Numbered from the stretch's first letter, positions 25,062 through 34,410 are shown. The stretch: 38,629 nt of DNA from an uncultured beta proteobacterium (GCA_903933915.1 CAIZLW010000141.1:1-38629), one strand, 5' to 3'. Numbers and translations are program-made. The notes: generated by a model not told the origin, from the letters alone.

Positions 25062-26060
25062 TTATGTTGTGGCGCCGCGCACTTCATTTGTGAGTGCTTG
25101 CTTATGTTGCCAGTGTTCAAGGTTGGCCAGGAACATCTGATAGACCCGTTCATCGTTGCCCGACGCCGCTGCCGAATTGTGCGGCGAAATGAGCACGTTG
25201 GGCAGATCCCATAATGGCGACTCTGTCGGCAGCGGTTCTTTTTCGAACACATCGAGATAGGCGCCGCCGAGATGCCCCGAGCGCAGTGCCTCGATCATCG
25301 CGGTCTCGTCGATGATCTCGCCGCGGCCGATGTTGATGATGCGCGCGCCCTGGGGCAGCCGCGCCAGCAGATCGGCGTTGATCATGCCGCGGGTTTCCGC
25401 GGTCAGCGGACTGGCGATGATCAGCCAGTCGGCGCGCGGCAGCAGTTCCGCCAGTTTCTGCGGTGGATGCAGTTCATCGACCGGATCACCGGGCCGCTGC
25501 GGACTGCGGCGCACGCCGATGACTTTCAGACCGAGCGCGCGGGCCAGCCGCGCGATTTCCGAACCGATGCTGCCCAGACCCACAATCAGCGCGGTCTGGC
25601 CGGGAAGGTCGCGCGGAAAATGCGGCATCCGCGCCGGGTCCCAGCGCCGTTCGCGCTGTGCGGACAGCCAGCGCGGGAAATTGCGCGCCAGCATCAGCAG
25701 GCCGGTGATTGCTGTCTGCGCGATCGGGATTGCGGTCGAGCCTGCCGAGGTGGTCAGGCGCACGCCCCGCTGCAGCATTTCGGTGTAGATCGGGTGATCG
25801 ACCCCGGCGTTGAATACATGCAGCCATTGCAGCGTCGGCGCTTTGCGCACTGTCGAAAAGAACTGCCGCGAGTACTGCGGAAACACGTCAGAAGAAAAAA
25901 ACGCCAGATCCAGACGCGCGCAGTCGGCATCGCTCAAGCGGCCTTCGGGATCGGCAGGCAGCACGACCAGTTCCAGCGCAAGCCCGAGGCGTCTGGCCCC
26001 GGCAGCGAGGTCAGCGCCGCGTTCGGCGTGCAAGCGGTGTGAAACCAGCAAAGTGGTCAT
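25062..26060 (-). CDS. D-isomer-specific 2-hydroxyacid dehydrogenase
   Basis: A 332-residue NAD(P)H-dependent dehydrogenase of the D-2-hydroxyacid family, which interconverts 2-oxo and 2-hydroxy acids. The dinucleotide motif is GLGSIGSEIARLARALG. The catalytic arginine lies in INIGRGEIIDE, the glutamate in FEKEPLP and the histidine in SPHNSAA. RR after VIGV, where NAD-type enzymes carry an acidic residue, hints at an NADPH preference. It is the first gene of the minus-strand run and faces dapE across a 126-base gap that must hold both promoters. Glyoxylate/hydroxypyruvate reductase is an alternative label. Confidence 0.9.
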   Translation of the reverse strand: MTTLLVSHRLHAERGADLAAGARRLGLALELVVLPADPEGRLSDADCARLDLAFFSSDVFPQYSRQFFSTVRKAPTLQWLHVFNAGVDHPIYTEMLQRGVRLTTSAGSTAIPIAQTAITGLLMLARNFPRWLSAQRERRWDPARMPHFPRDLPGQTALIVGLGSIGSEIARLARALGLKVIGVRRSPQRPGDPVDELHPPQKLAELLPRADWLIIASPLTAETRGMINADLLARLPQGARIINIGRGEIIDETAMIEALRSGHLGGAYLDVFEKEPLPTESPLWDLPNVLISPHNSAAASGNDERVYQMFLANLEHWQHKQALTNEVRGATT

Positions 26061-26186
26061 GAGCGGATCGGAAAATGAAATCGAAGGATGGCAACGAAGT
26101 GGCAGGGAGATTTTACCCGCTCTTTGCTACCATGCGATGCATAGCCGCAGTGCAAACCGGCAATACTGACTACGAAAGTCCATTCA
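26061..26186. promoter_or_regulatory. Divergent promoter region between the hydroxyacid dehydrogenase and dapE
   Basis: The only gap separating the minus-strand run starting at 26060 from dapE on the plus strand. Both transcripts must start in or near these 126 bases. I see no strong -35/-10 pair or clear operator. The dapE ATG has only a weak ribosome site. Confidence 0.4.
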
Positions 26187-27323
26187 ATGGAAATGAATAC
26201 CCTGGAGCTGACCCAGCAACTCATCGCGCGCCGTTCGGTGTCGCCGGAAGACGCCGGCTGCCTGGAACTGGTGATCGCCGAATTAAAGCCGCTGGGTTTC
26301 GAATGCGAAATCATCGCCATGAACGGCGTCACCAATCTGTGGGCGCGCCGCGGCCGCGCGGCGCCGCTGGTGTGTTTTGCCGGACACACCGATGTGGTGC
26401 CGACAGGCCCCCTGGAAAACTGGGGCATCGACCCGTTCACGCCGACCATCAGGGACGGCGTGCTTTACGGCCGCGGCGCATCCGACATGAAAACGTCGAT
26501 TGCGGCATTTGTGGTGGCGATCCGCGAATTCGTCAAAGCCAACCCCGACCATGCCGGCTCGCTGGCGGTGATGTTCACTTCCGACGAAGAAGGCCCGGCG
26601 ACCGACGGCACGGTGCGCGTCGTGGAAACGCTGGCACGCCGCGGCGAAAAACCCGATTACTGCATCGTCGGCGAACCGACCTCCGTCAAACAGATCGGCG
26701 ACATGATCAAGAATGGCCGTCGCGGCTCACTTACCGGCATCCTCACCGTCAACGGCGTGCAGGGCCATGTCGCCTATCCGCATATGGCGCGCAACCCGAT
26801 CCATGAAGTGGCCGCAGCGATTGCCGAACTGGCGGGCACTGAATGGGATCGTGGCAACGAATATTTCCCGCCGACCACCTGGCAGATTTCGAATTTCAAC
26901 GCCGGCACCGGCGTCAACAATGTGATTCCGGGCAGCGCGCGCGTGCAGTTCAACTTCCGCTTTTCCACCGCGAGCACGGTTGAATCGCTGCAGACCCGCG
27001 TTCACGGCATCCTCGATAAACACGATGTGCACTACGATCTCGAATGGCGCCAGGACGGCCGCCCTTTTCTGACCGCGCGCGGCGATCTGGTCGAAGTGGT
27101 GACGCAGGCGATCAAGGAAGTCACGGGCGTCGATACCGAACTTTCCACGACTGGCGGCACTTCGGACGGCCGTTTCATTGCCGACATCTGTCCGCAGGTC
27201 ATCGAGTTCGGGCCGACCAACGCCACCATCCACAAGGTCAACGAATGCCTGCCGGTGGCAGAGGTCGAGCCGCTGCAGAAGGTCTACCGCCGCATCCTTG
27301 AGCTACTGCTGCTGAAGCGCTGA
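26187..27323 (+). CDS. dapE: Succinyl-diaminopimelate desuccinylase
   Basis: A 378-residue M20 di-zinc hydrolase of lysine and diaminopimelate synthesis. It splits N-succinyl-LL-2,6-diaminopimelate to succinate and LL-diaminopimelate. Family signatures are [27 protein letters not shown] (zinc histidine), GRGASDMK (bridging aspartate), [12 protein letters not shown] (catalytic glutamate pair), VGEPTS, and [10 protein letters not shown] (final zinc histidine). Length is normal. An ATG six bases downstream (26193) is an equal start candidate. It is the only clear biosynthetic housekeeping gene in this part. Its last 21 bases overlap the end of the convergent flavoprotein gene. Confidence 0.95.
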   Translation: MEMNTLELTQQLIARRSVSPEDAGCLELVIAELKPLGFECEIIAMNGVTNLWARRGRAAPLVCFAGHTDVVPTGPLENWGIDPFTPTIRDGVLYGRGASDMKTSIAAFVVAIREFVKANPDHAGSLAVMFTSDEEGPATDGTVRVVETLARRGEKPDYCIVGEPTSVKQIGDMIKNGRRGSLTGILTVNGVQGHVAYPHMARNPIHEVAAAIAELAGTEWDRGNEYFPPTTWQISNFNAGTGVNNVIPGSARVQFNFRFSTASTVESLQTRVHGILDKHDVHYDLEWRQDGRPFLTARGDLVEVVTQAIKEVTGVDTELSTTGGTSDGRFIADICPQVIEFGPTNATIHKVNECLPVAEVEPLQKVYRRILELLLLKR

Positions 27324-28541
27324 CCAGCGCAACGCGCCGTTGCCGGCGGCCCGCCCGCTGGCAAAACACGCGGTGAGCAGATAACCCCCGGTCGGCGCTT
27401 CCCAGTCGAGCATTTCGCCGGCGCAGAACACGCCGGGCATCCCCTTCAACATCAGATGTTCATCCAGCGCCTCGAACGGCATGCCGCCGGCACTGCTGAT
27501 CGCTTCATCCAGCGGTCGCGCCGCGGTCAGTGTCAGCGGCAAGGCCTTGATGGTTGCGGCGAGCCGCCACGGATCGTGCATGGTTTCGGCGCTCAGGGCT
27601 TCGCGCAGCAATACCGCCTTGATGCCCTTCAGGCCGAGGCGGCTCTGCAGGTGAGTGGTCAGTGAACGCGAGCCGCGCGGGTGCGACACTTCCGTCGCCA
27701 CGCGGGCGGCACCGTGGTCGGGCAGCAGATCAAGAAGCAGCAGCGCGCGGCCTCGGGCGGCGATGGTGTCGCGCAGCGGCGCCGACAATGCGTAGATCAG
27801 GCTGCCTTCGACGCCGTAGTCGCTGACTACGAACTCGCCGCTGCGTTGATGGGTTATGCCGGCGGCATCGGTAAATGAGGCGACTACGGCTTTCACCGCC
27901 TGCCCGGCATAACGTTCGCGCAGATGCGTGCTCCAGGCCACTTCAAAACCGCAGTTTGCGGGACGCAACGGCGCAACCGGGATGCCGCGGTCCTCGAACA
28001 ACGGTACCCAAGCGCCATCCGAACCCAGGCGCGCCCAGCTGCCGCCGCCCAGCGCGAATACAGTGCACCCGGTCTTTACGGTGGTTTCACCCTGCGGCGT
28101 TGCAAAGCGCAGGGCGCCATCGCTGTTCCACCCGGTCCAGCGGTGACGCGCGTGGATGCGCAGGCCTGCTGCACGCAGCCGGTGCAGCCACGCGCGCAGC
28201 AGCGGTGCAGCCTTCATTTCCTTGGGGAACACGCGATGCGAAGTGCCGACGAAGGTTTCCACGCCGAGGCCGTGCACCCAGTCGCGCAATGGCGTCGCGC
28301 CGAATGCGTTGAGCATGGATTCGAGCGCTTTGCTGCGCGCGCCATAACGGGTAAGGAATTTTTCCTGCGGCTCGTCGTGGGTAATGTTGAGGCCGCCCTT
28401 GCCGGCGAGCAGGAACTTGCGGCCGACCGAAGGCATCGCGTCGTAGAGATCGACCTGTACGCCGCCGGCGAGCAGCATTTCCGCTGCCATCAGGCCGGCG
28501 GGGCCGCCGCCGATGACGGTCGCGCGGGCGGTTAAAGCCAC
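27303..28541 (-). CDS. HI0933-type NAD(P)/FAD-dependent flavoprotein (TIGR03862-like)
   Basis: A 412-residue flavoprotein of the HI0933/BaiN family. The N-terminal FAD-binding [19 protein letters not shown] is followed by a second nucleotide segment, [20 protein letters not shown], and the C-terminal FAD motif [31 protein letters not shown]. The middle domain carries [15 protein letters not shown]. The start is taken as GTG at 28541, the last start codon before the FAD motif, which overlaps the corA stop by 10 bases; the open frame upstream lies within corA. The physiological electron acceptor is unknown. The 3' end overlaps dapE. Confidence 0.85.
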   Translation of the reverse strand: MALTARATVIGGGPAGLMAAEMLLAGGVQVDLYDAMPSVGRKFLLAGKGGLNITHDEPQEKFLTRYGARSKALESMLNAFGATPLRDWVHGLGVETFVGTSHRVFPKEMKAAPLLRAWLHRLRAAGLRIHARHRWTGWNSDGALRFATPQGETTVKTGCTVFALGGGSWARLGSDGAWVPLFEDRGIPVAPLRPANCGFEVAWSTHLRERYAGQAVKAVVASFTDAAGITHQRSGEFVVSDYGVEGSLIYALSAPLRDTIAARGRALLLLDLLPDHGAARVATEVSHPRGSRSLTTHLQSRLGLKGIKAVLLREALSAETMHDPWRLAATIKALPLTLTAARPLDEAISSAGGMPFEALDEHLMLKGMPGVFCAGEMLDWEAPTGGYLLTACFASGRAAGNGALRWSALQQQ

Positions 28542-29497
28542 TTCGCCCTGCGGAAGCGCCAGAACAGGTAAACGTCGATGGCAATCATCGAACCCAGCGC
28601 CAACGGATAGCCCCAGGCCCACTTTAATTCCGGCATGAACTCGAAATTCATACCGTAGATGCCGGCAATCATCGTCGGTACGGCCACCAGCGCAGCATAA
28701 CCGGCCAGGCGTTTGGTGACCTCGCTCTCCTGCAGGGTAATCAGCGACAGATTGACCGAGATCGCAGTGGTGACCATGTCGCGCGCCGCGTCGATGCTCT
28801 GGTTGATGCGCCCGAGGTGGTCGGAGACGTCGCGGAAATAATCGCCGAGACCGTTGCACAATTGCGGCACGCGCCCGCCATGCAGCTTGCCGACGGCCTC
28901 AAGCAGCGGAGCTGTCGCGTGCTTCAAAGTCACCAGGTCCTGCTTGATGCCGTACAGGGCTTCGATGTTGGCGCGCGGCGAAGTGCCGGCAAAAATCTGG
29001 TCTTCGATGGTTTCAAGCTGTGTTTCGATGTTGTCGAGAATCGGGAAGTAGCGGTCGACGACAGCGTCCATCAGCGCATACAGGATGTAACCGGTGCCGT
29101 ACTTCAGCAGTTCGGGTTCGCGCTCGCAACGCGCGCGCACGTCCTGGAAGTTGCGCTCGCTGCGCATACGCAGCGACAGCACGTAGTTGCGGCCCACGAA
29201 GATATTGACCTCGCCGACCCGCAGCTCGTCGCCATCGGGCTCGATCATGTGCATCACCAGAAACAGCGAGTCGCCGTATTCTTCGAATTTCGGTCTTTGG
29301 TGGCCGTGATGCGAGTCTTCGACCGCCAACGGATGCAGGTCGAATTCTTCTTCCATGCGGTCGAGTTCGTGCGGCTCGGGATCGCGCACCGCCACCCACA
29401 CGATGCAGTCGTTGCGTTGCAGGTACGAGTGGATTTCATCGCGCTGGACATCCGCGATTTTTTTGCCATCCCTGTAGGCAACGCTGTTGACGATCAT
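28532..29497 (-). CDS. corA: CorA-type magnesium/cobalt channel
   Basis: A 321-residue CorA-family divalent cation channel. A large N-terminal cytoplasmic domain contains EEEFDLHPLAVEDSHHGHQRPK and YGDSLFLVMHM. A long helix follows, and two C-terminal transmembrane segments (GYAALVAVPTMIAGIYGMN and WGYPLALGSMIAIDVYLFWRF) flank the selectivity motif YGMNFEFMPEL. The basic tail RRAKWL ends the protein. It would act as a homopentamer in the inner membrane. Start ATG with CAGGAGAATT. It lies 56 bases after the leuD-like gene and overlaps the flavoprotein start. Confidence 0.93.
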   Translation of the reverse strand: MIVNSVAYRDGKKIADVQRDEIHSYLQRNDCIVWVAVRDPEPHELDRMEEEFDLHPLAVEDSHHGHQRPKFEEYGDSLFLVMHMIEPDGDELRVGEVNIFVGRNYVLSLRMRSERNFQDVRARCEREPELLKYGTGYILYALMDAVVDRYFPILDNIETQLETIEDQIFAGTSPRANIEALYGIKQDLVTLKHATAPLLEAVGKLHGGRVPQLCNGLGDYFRDVSDHLGRINQSIDAARDMVTTAISVNLSLITLQESEVTKRLAGYAALVAVPTMIAGIYGMNFEFMPELKWAWGYPLALGSMIAIDVYLFWRFRRAKWL

Positions 29498-29553
29498 CTG
29501 AAATTCTCCTGCTGCGGATGATAACGCAGCGGCGGCGGATTAACCCGCCTCGC

Positions 29554-30168
29554 TCAGGCCAGCCAGGGCCTCTGGGCGTGGTAATCGTGCTCGAAGGTTT
29601 CGATGGCCGGGGTGTTTTCCAGCACCAGGCCGATGTCGTCCAGCCCCTTCAGCAGCCGTTCCTTGTAGACCGGGTCGATGGTGAACGGATGGGCCGTGCC
29701 CTCGGTATCGACAACCGTCTGTGCCGGCAGGTCGATGGCCAGCGTGGCCCCGGGTTTGGCGCGCAGTTGGTCACGCAGCCCGCGGCAGATTTCCTCGGGC
29801 AGGGTTACCGGCAGCATGCCGTTCTGCAGCTCGTTGGCGTAATGGATGTCGCCGAACGATGGGGCGATCACTGCGCGGATACCGTAGTCGAGCAGCGCAT
29901 AGACCGCGCCCTCGCGCGACGAGCCGCAGCCGAAATTGGCGCCGGCGACGAGAATGCCGGCGCTGCGGTAGGCCGGCTGGTTCAACACGAAATCCGGTTT
30001 TTCCCGGCCGTCGTTGTCGAAACGCATGTCATGGAACAGATACGGGTCGTAGCCCGCCTTGTCGCTGCGCAGCTTGCGCAGGAAACGCACGGGGATCACG
30101 CGGTCGGTATCGACGTTTGCCATTTCCATCGGCGCGGCGATGGCGGTCAGTGTGGTGAAGGGTTTCAT
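29554..30168 (-). CDS. leuD: LeuD-like isopropylmalate dehydratase small subunit (paralogue type)
   Basis: A 204-residue swivel subunit of the LeuCD/aconitase-like hydro-lyases. ANVDTDRVIPVRFLRK and FGCGSSRE are the family motifs, as is VIAPSFGDIHYANELQNGMLPV. The usual SSREHAPWAL reads SSREGAVYAL here, a change next to the active-site serine/arginine loop. It begins one base after the leuC-like stop, with its ribosome site inside that gene. There is no leuB downstream; corA follows. It may be the leucine enzyme or a catabolic paralogue acting on a citramalate, methylmalate or dimethylmalate-type acid. Family is sure, substrate is not. Confidence 0.85.
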   Translation of the reverse strand: MKPFTTLTAIAAPMEMANVDTDRVIPVRFLRKLRSDKAGYDPYLFHDMRFDNDGREKPDFVLNQPAYRSAGILVAGANFGCGSSREGAVYALLDYGIRAVIAPSFGDIHYANELQNGMLPVTLPEEICRGLRDQLRAKPGATLAIDLPAQTVVDTEGTAHPFTIDPVYKERLLKGLDDIGLVLENTPAIETFEHDYHAQRPWLA

Positions 30169-30169
30169 T

Positions 30170-31579
30170 TCAGACTCCTGTCTTCAGGGTGCGCACGTCG
30201 GTGACGCGGCCGGTGACGATGGCGGCGGCGACCATGGCCGGGCTCATCAGGTGGGTGCGCGCACCCTTGCCTTGGCGGCCCTCGAAATTGCGGTTGGAAG
30301 TCGAGGCGCTGCGCATGCCCGGCGGTACCTTGTCGCCGTTCATCGCCGCGCAGCTGGAGCAGCCCGAAGCGCGCCATTCGACACCGGCATCGAGGAATAC
30401 CCTGTCCAGGCCTTCGGCTTCTGCTGCGCGCTTCAGTGCGGTGGAACCGGGCGAGACCCAGGCCGGGATCACCGCCTTGCGGCCCTTGAGCACCGCGGCT
30501 GCGGCACGCAGGTCTTCGATGCGGCCGTTGGTGCAGCTGCCGATGAACGCGCGGTCGATGCGGATGTCGGTCAGCGCCATGCCGGGTTTGAGGTCCATAT
30601 AGGCCAGCGCCTGTTCGGCGTGGGCCCGCTGGTTGGCGTCGCCCAGTGATTTCGGATCGGGAATGCGGCCGCTGACCGGCAGCGCCTCTTCGGGGCTGGT
30701 GCCCCAGGTCAGCATCGGCTCCAGTTTCGAGCCGTCGAGCGTGACTTCGCGGTCGAAGCGGGCCGTATCGTCGCTGGGCAGGGTGCGCCATTGCGTCAGT
30801 GCACGATCCCAGTCGGCGCCCTTGGGTGCGAATTCGCGGCCGTGCAGGTATTCATAGACCTTGTCGTCAGGCGCGATCATGCCGGCGCGGCCACCGGCTT
30901 CGATGGCCATGTTGCAGACGGTCAAACGGCCTTCGACTGTCAGGCTGCAAATCGCCGAACCGGCGAATTCAATGACATGGCCAGTGGCGCCGGCGGTGCC
31001 GATTTTGGCGATGATCGCCAGCACCACGTCCTTGCTGGTGACGCCGGGGGCAAGCTGACCGTTGACGATGATGCGCAGCGTTTTCGGTCGTTTCAGCCAC
31101 AGGCACTGTGTGGCGAGGATCTGTTTCAACTGCGACGCGCCGGTACCGAAGGCGTAGGCGCCGAGGGCACCGTGGGTCGAGGTATGCGAGTCACCGCAGG
31201 TGATGGTCAGTCCCGGCTGGGTGATGCCAAGCTCCGGCCCGATGACATGGACGATGCCCTGGCGGTCGTCGTCGATGCCGTAATGGGCGATGCCGTTGAC
31301 GCGCGAATTCTCTTCAAGCAGACGGATCATGTTGCGCGCGTCGGCGTCTTCCGCCGCTTCAACACCGCGCTCGCGGCCGACCGTCGGCACGTAATGATCA
31401 GCCACCGCGAAATTCTGCGTCGGCTTGCGCACCTTGCGGCCCTCTTTGGCCAGCGCGCCGAAGGCATGGAATGACCCCTCATGTACCAGATTGCGGTCGA
31501 TGTGCAGCAACGTATCACCGCCGGATTTTTCCAGGATTACGTGGCTGTTCCAAATTTTGTCGAACATCGTCAATGCCAT
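30170..31579 (-). CDS. leuC: LeuC-like isopropylmalate dehydratase large subunit (paralogue type)
   Basis: A 469-residue Fe-S hydro-lyase subunit. The cluster cysteines are in FIGSCTNGRIEDL and SGCSSCAAMNGD; GDSHTSTHGALGAYAFGTGAS, TSNRNFEGRQGKG and LMSPAM are intact. Departures from standard LeuC include FGTGASQLKQILATQ where FGIGTSEVEHVLATQ is usual, and WRASGCSSC where a PGCSMC-type sequence is common. The start is preceded by GAGGACTGTGCA. Coupled to leuD by a one-base gap. Next to a gamma-glutamyltransferase and downstream of lyase and PrpD genes. The sequence changes and lack of leuA/leuB suggest a second, possibly catabolic, LeuCD copy. Confidence 0.87.
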   Translation of the reverse strand: MALTMFDKIWNSHVILEKSGGDTLLHIDRNLVHEGSFHAFGALAKEGRKVRKPTQNFAVADHYVPTVGRERGVEAAEDADARNMIRLLEENSRVNGIAHYGIDDDRQGIVHVIGPELGITQPGLTITCGDSHTSTHGALGAYAFGTGASQLKQILATQCLWLKRPKTLRIIVNGQLAPGVTSKDVVLAIIAKIGTAGATGHVIEFAGSAICSLTVEGRLTVCNMAIEAGGRAGMIAPDDKVYEYLHGREFAPKGADWDRALTQWRTLPSDDTARFDREVTLDGSKLEPMLTWGTSPEEALPVSGRIPDPKSLGDANQRAHAEQALAYMDLKPGMALTDIRIDRAFIGSCTNGRIEDLRAAAAVLKGRKAVIPAWVSPGSTALKRAAEAEGLDRVFLDAGVEWRASGCSSCAAMNGDKVPPGMRSASTSNRNFEGRQGKGARTHLMSPAMVAAAIVTGRVTDVRTLKTGV

Positions 31580-31609
31580 TGCACAGTCCTCATTTCACGC
31601 ATTTCAGTG

Positions 31610-33346
31610 TTACCGCCCCCTGGCGATACCTTCGCGGCGCGGATCTGCGCCGCCCTGCCAGCCATTCCCCACCCGCATGATGCCGTGCAGGCCGCTGGTC
31701 ATGTCGGTGATTTCCACGTCGTGGCCCATCGCGCGCAGCGGCGCAGCCTGCTCTTCAGCTGCCGTGCCGCGTTCGATTTCGGTCGGACCGTTGCGGCTGC
31801 CAGTGTTCGGCAACGCAATCGCCGCCTGGATATCCAGGCCCCAGTCCAGCGTCGCGATCAGCGTCTTCGCGACGTAATTGATGATTCTGCTGCCGCCGGG
31901 CGAGCCTAGCACCAGATGCAGGTCGCCGTTGTCGCGGAAAACCAGGGTCGGTGCCATTGAACTGCGTGGTCGTTTGCCCGGCGCCACCGCATTGACCGCC
32001 GACCGGCCGCTGTCCTGCGCGGTGAAATTAAAATCGGTCAGCTGATTGTTGAGCAGAAAGCCGCGCACCATCACCCGGCTACCAAAAAAGTTTTCGATGG
32101 TTGTCGTCATTGAGGCTGCATTGCCATCACCGTCGACAATGGCGATATGGCTGGTGCCCGCGACCTCATCGACTGCATCGTCGGCATATGCGAGTCGCGC
32201 GCCGGGCGGTGTGCCAGCCGCGGCTTTGCCCATCGAATGCGGCTGGATCAGCCTGGCTCTTGCGGCGAGATAGGCCGGGTCGAGCAGGCCACGCACCGGC
32301 ACATCGACAAAGCGGTCGTCAGCGACCCAGCGGCTGCGGTCGGCATAGGCCAGCCGGCCGGCTTCGGCGAGCAGATGGACGGCCTGCGTTGATTCCGGCG
32401 CCACTGCAGACATGTCGCGGTGCGACAGCAGGCCGAGCATCTGCAGCACGGCGATACCGCCGGAGGAGGACGGCGGCATACCGCAGACCCGGTAGACGCG
32501 GTACGGCGAGCACAAGGCATCGACTTCGCGCACCTGATACTCCGCGAGATCGGCTTCACTCAGCAATCCCGGATTTATCGGATGGCTGCGCACCGCCCCG
32601 ACGATCGCGCGCGCAATGTCGCCGCGGTAAAACGCATCAGCGCCGCCCGTGGCGAGTGCGCGCAGGGTTTGCGCGAATTCAGGATTGCGCAGCAGGGTGC
32701 CCGCCGCCTTGGGTGTGCCCTCGGCGTTGAGGAAATAAGCGCGGGCCGCGGCTTCGCCGGCGATGGCGCGATCCCGGCGCAGCAAGGTATGCAGGCGGGA
32801 CGACAGCGGAAAGCCGTTTTCAGCGAGATCAATCGCCGGCTGAAACAACCGCGCCCAGGCCAGCCGGCCGTGTTTGCGGTGCGCGATTTCGAGCAGGCGG
32901 ACGACGCCCGGCGTGCCGACCGAGCGGCCGCCGGCGACCGCGTCACGAAACGTCATCGCCTTGCCGTCGCGCATAAACAGATCGGCCGTTACCGCGGCGG
33001 GCGCGGTTTCACGGCCGTCATAGGCGCGCACCATGCGGCCGGCGGCCGCGTAGTGCAGCAGGTAGGCGCCGCCGCCCAGGCCTGACGCGTGCGGCTCCAC
33101 CAGATTCAGCACCAGTTGAACGGCAATCATCGCATCTACGGCACTGCCGCCGGCGTCGAGCATTTGCAGGCCGGCTTCCACCGCCAGCGGGTGCGCGGCG
33201 GCGACCATGTGGCGCTGCGCGTGGGCGAGCTGTTTTTCGCTGCGGCCGCTGGCCGGTTCGGGTTGTTGCGGACGGTTGGTCTGCGCCGGCAGCGGCGCGG
33301 ACAGCATCATCCCTAACGCAGCAACGAGGCAAAGGCGATGCGTCAT
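31610..33346 (-). CDS. ggt: Gamma-glutamyltransferase (Ntn hydrolase)
   Basis: A 578-residue periplasmic precursor that would cleave itself into large and small subunits and hydrolyse or transfer gamma-glutamyl groups (for example from glutathione). The signal peptide ends near LSAPLPAQ. DAGGSAVDAMIAVQLVLNLVEPHASGLGGGAYLL and RETAPAAVTADLF carry the family signatures. The nucleophile is Thr398 in GTSHIAIVDGDGNAASMTTTI, at the expected position, and GSPGGSRIINYV follows. It starts 25 bases after a terminator, so it probably has its own promoter and leads the leuC-leuD-corA run. There is no clear ribosome site. A cephalosporin-acylase-like activity cannot be excluded. Confidence 0.92.
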   Translation of the reverse strand: MTHRLCLVAALGMMLSAPLPAQTNRPQQPEPASGRSEKQLAHAQRHMVAAAHPLAVEAGLQMLDAGGSAVDAMIAVQLVLNLVEPHASGLGGGAYLLHYAAAGRMVRAYDGRETAPAAVTADLFMRDGKAMTFRDAVAGGRSVGTPGVVRLLEIAHRKHGRLAWARLFQPAIDLAENGFPLSSRLHTLLRRDRAIAGEAAARAYFLNAEGTPKAAGTLLRNPEFAQTLRALATGGADAFYRGDIARAIVGAVRSHPINPGLLSEADLAEYQVREVDALCSPYRVYRVCGMPPSSSGGIAVLQMLGLLSHRDMSAVAPESTQAVHLLAEAGRLAYADRSRWVADDRFVDVPVRGLLDPAYLAARARLIQPHSMGKAAAGTPPGARLAYADDAVDEVAGTSHIAIVDGDGNAASMTTTIENFFGSRVMVRGFLLNNQLTDFNFTAQDSGRSAVNAVAPGKRPRSSMAPTLVFRDNGDLHLVLGSPGGSRIINYVAKTLIATLDWGLDIQAAIALPNTGSRNGPTEIERGTAAEEQAAPLRAMGHDVEITDMTSGLHGIMRVGNGWQGGADPRREGIARGR

Positions 33347-33361
33347 GACGGCGGTTCCATC

Positions 33362-33392
33362 AAACCAAAAGCCGCGCTCGTGCGGGCGCGGC
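33362..33392 (-). terminator. Rho-independent terminator after the Bug gene at 33436
   Basis: On the minus strand GCCGCGC and GCGCGGC form a perfect 7-pair stem with an 8-base loop (33392-33371), followed by TTTTGGTTT. It lies 44 bases after the Bug stop and 25 bases before the ggt ATG, so it separates the PrpD/lyase operon from ggt. Confidence 0.8.
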
Positions 33393-33412
33393 CTTGGTGG
33401 TGAGTGTTCTGC

Positions 33413-33429
33413 AAGTATTTGTTTTTAAT
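33413..33429 (-). repeat. AT-rich 17-base element, copy 3
   Basis: On the minus strand ATTAAAAACAAATACTT begins 9 bases after the first base of the Bug TAA stop (33438-33436). It differs from copy 1 by one base in 17, and the six bases before it (AAGTTT) match AAGTAT of copy 1. Unlike copies 1 and 2, no -10-like hexamer overlaps its end; a terminator follows 20 bases later. Confidence 0.6.
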
Positions 33430-33435
33430 AAACTT

Positions 33436-34404
33436 TTAGTCGGCACGGATGTTTGCGGCAGCGACCACTTTTTGCATTTTGGCGTAGTCCTGGCGGATGT
33501 ATTCGCCAAACTCGGCGGGCGAATTGCCCAGCGTCGTGGCGCCCAGCGCGCCGAAGCGGTCGCGGATTACCTGTTGTGCGGTGATTTTCACCACGGCAGC
33601 ATGGACGCGGTCGATCACCTCCTTGGGCGTGCCCGCCGGCGCGAGCAAGCCGGTGATGGTGGTGGCATCGAAACCTTTTAATCCCTGCTCGGCCAGCGTC
33701 GGCACATTGGGCAGCAGCGGCGCACGCTTGTCGGTGGTGACGGCGAGGGCGCGAATGCGGCCCGACTGGATATAACCCATCGAAGCCGTGAGCTGGTCGA
33801 CATGCGAATCAACCTGGCCGCCGAGCAGATCAGTCAGCGCCGGCCCGCTGCCTTTGTACGGCACGCCGGTCATGCGGATGCCGGCGCTGATCTGGATCAG
33901 TTCACCGACCAGGTGATTAGACGTGCCGGTACCCGCGGTGGCCATCGTCATTTGCCCCGGTTTGCCTTTGACCAGCGCAATGAACTCCTTGAGATTTTTT
34001 GCCGGCACCGAAGGGTGCAGTACCAGCACAAACGGCACATTGCTGATGCCGGAGATCGCGGCAAAATCCTTGATCGGATTGAAGCGCGGTTTCGAAAAAA
34101 CATTCGGCGCAACGCTGTACACCGAATTCGAAGCCATCAGCAGCGTATAACCGTCGGCGGGTGATTTGGCGACAAACTCACCGCCAAGCATGCCGCCGGC
34201 ACCGGCGCGGTTTTCCACCAGCACCTGTTGTCCCCACAGTTCAGTCAGTCCGGGGGCAATCGAGCGGGCGTTGATGTCGACGTTGCCGCCGGGCGCGAAC
34301 GGCACTACGATGCGCACCGGTTTGCTTGGATAAGCCTGCGACCAGGCGACGCTGCCGGCCAGCGCGAAGAATGCGACAGCGACCCAACGCATCCGCATGT
34401 TCAT
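33436..34404 (-). CDS. Bug/TctC-type periplasmic solute-binding protein
   Basis: A 322-residue Bug receptor with signal peptide ending AGSVAWSQ. The mature protein has AYPSKPVRIVVPFAPGGNVDINAR, WGQQVLVENRAGAGGMLGG, MATAGTGTSNHLVGELI and GVPYKGSGPALTDLLGGQVD. It is strikingly close to the Bug at 36050 in the same operon (shared GGNVDI, KGSGPAL, LLGGQV, LPNVPTL, GLLAPAGTPK), which suggests a local duplication. The ribosome site falls in a run of eight G. It ends with a repeated AT-rich element and a strong terminator. Confidence 0.92.
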   Translation of the reverse strand: MNMRMRWVAVAFFALAGSVAWSQAYPSKPVRIVVPFAPGGNVDINARSIAPGLTELWGQQVLVENRAGAGGMLGGEFVAKSPADGYTLLMASNSVYSVAPNVFSKPRFNPIKDFAAISGISNVPFVLVLHPSVPAKNLKEFIALVKGKPGQMTMATAGTGTSNHLVGELIQISAGIRMTGVPYKGSGPALTDLLGGQVDSHVDQLTASMGYIQSGRIRALAVTTDKRAPLLPNVPTLAEQGLKGFDATTITGLLAPAGTPKEVIDRVHAAVVKITAQQVIRDRFGALGATTLGNSPAEFGEYIRQDYAKMQKVVAAANIRAD

Positions 34405-34410
34405 GTGGTT

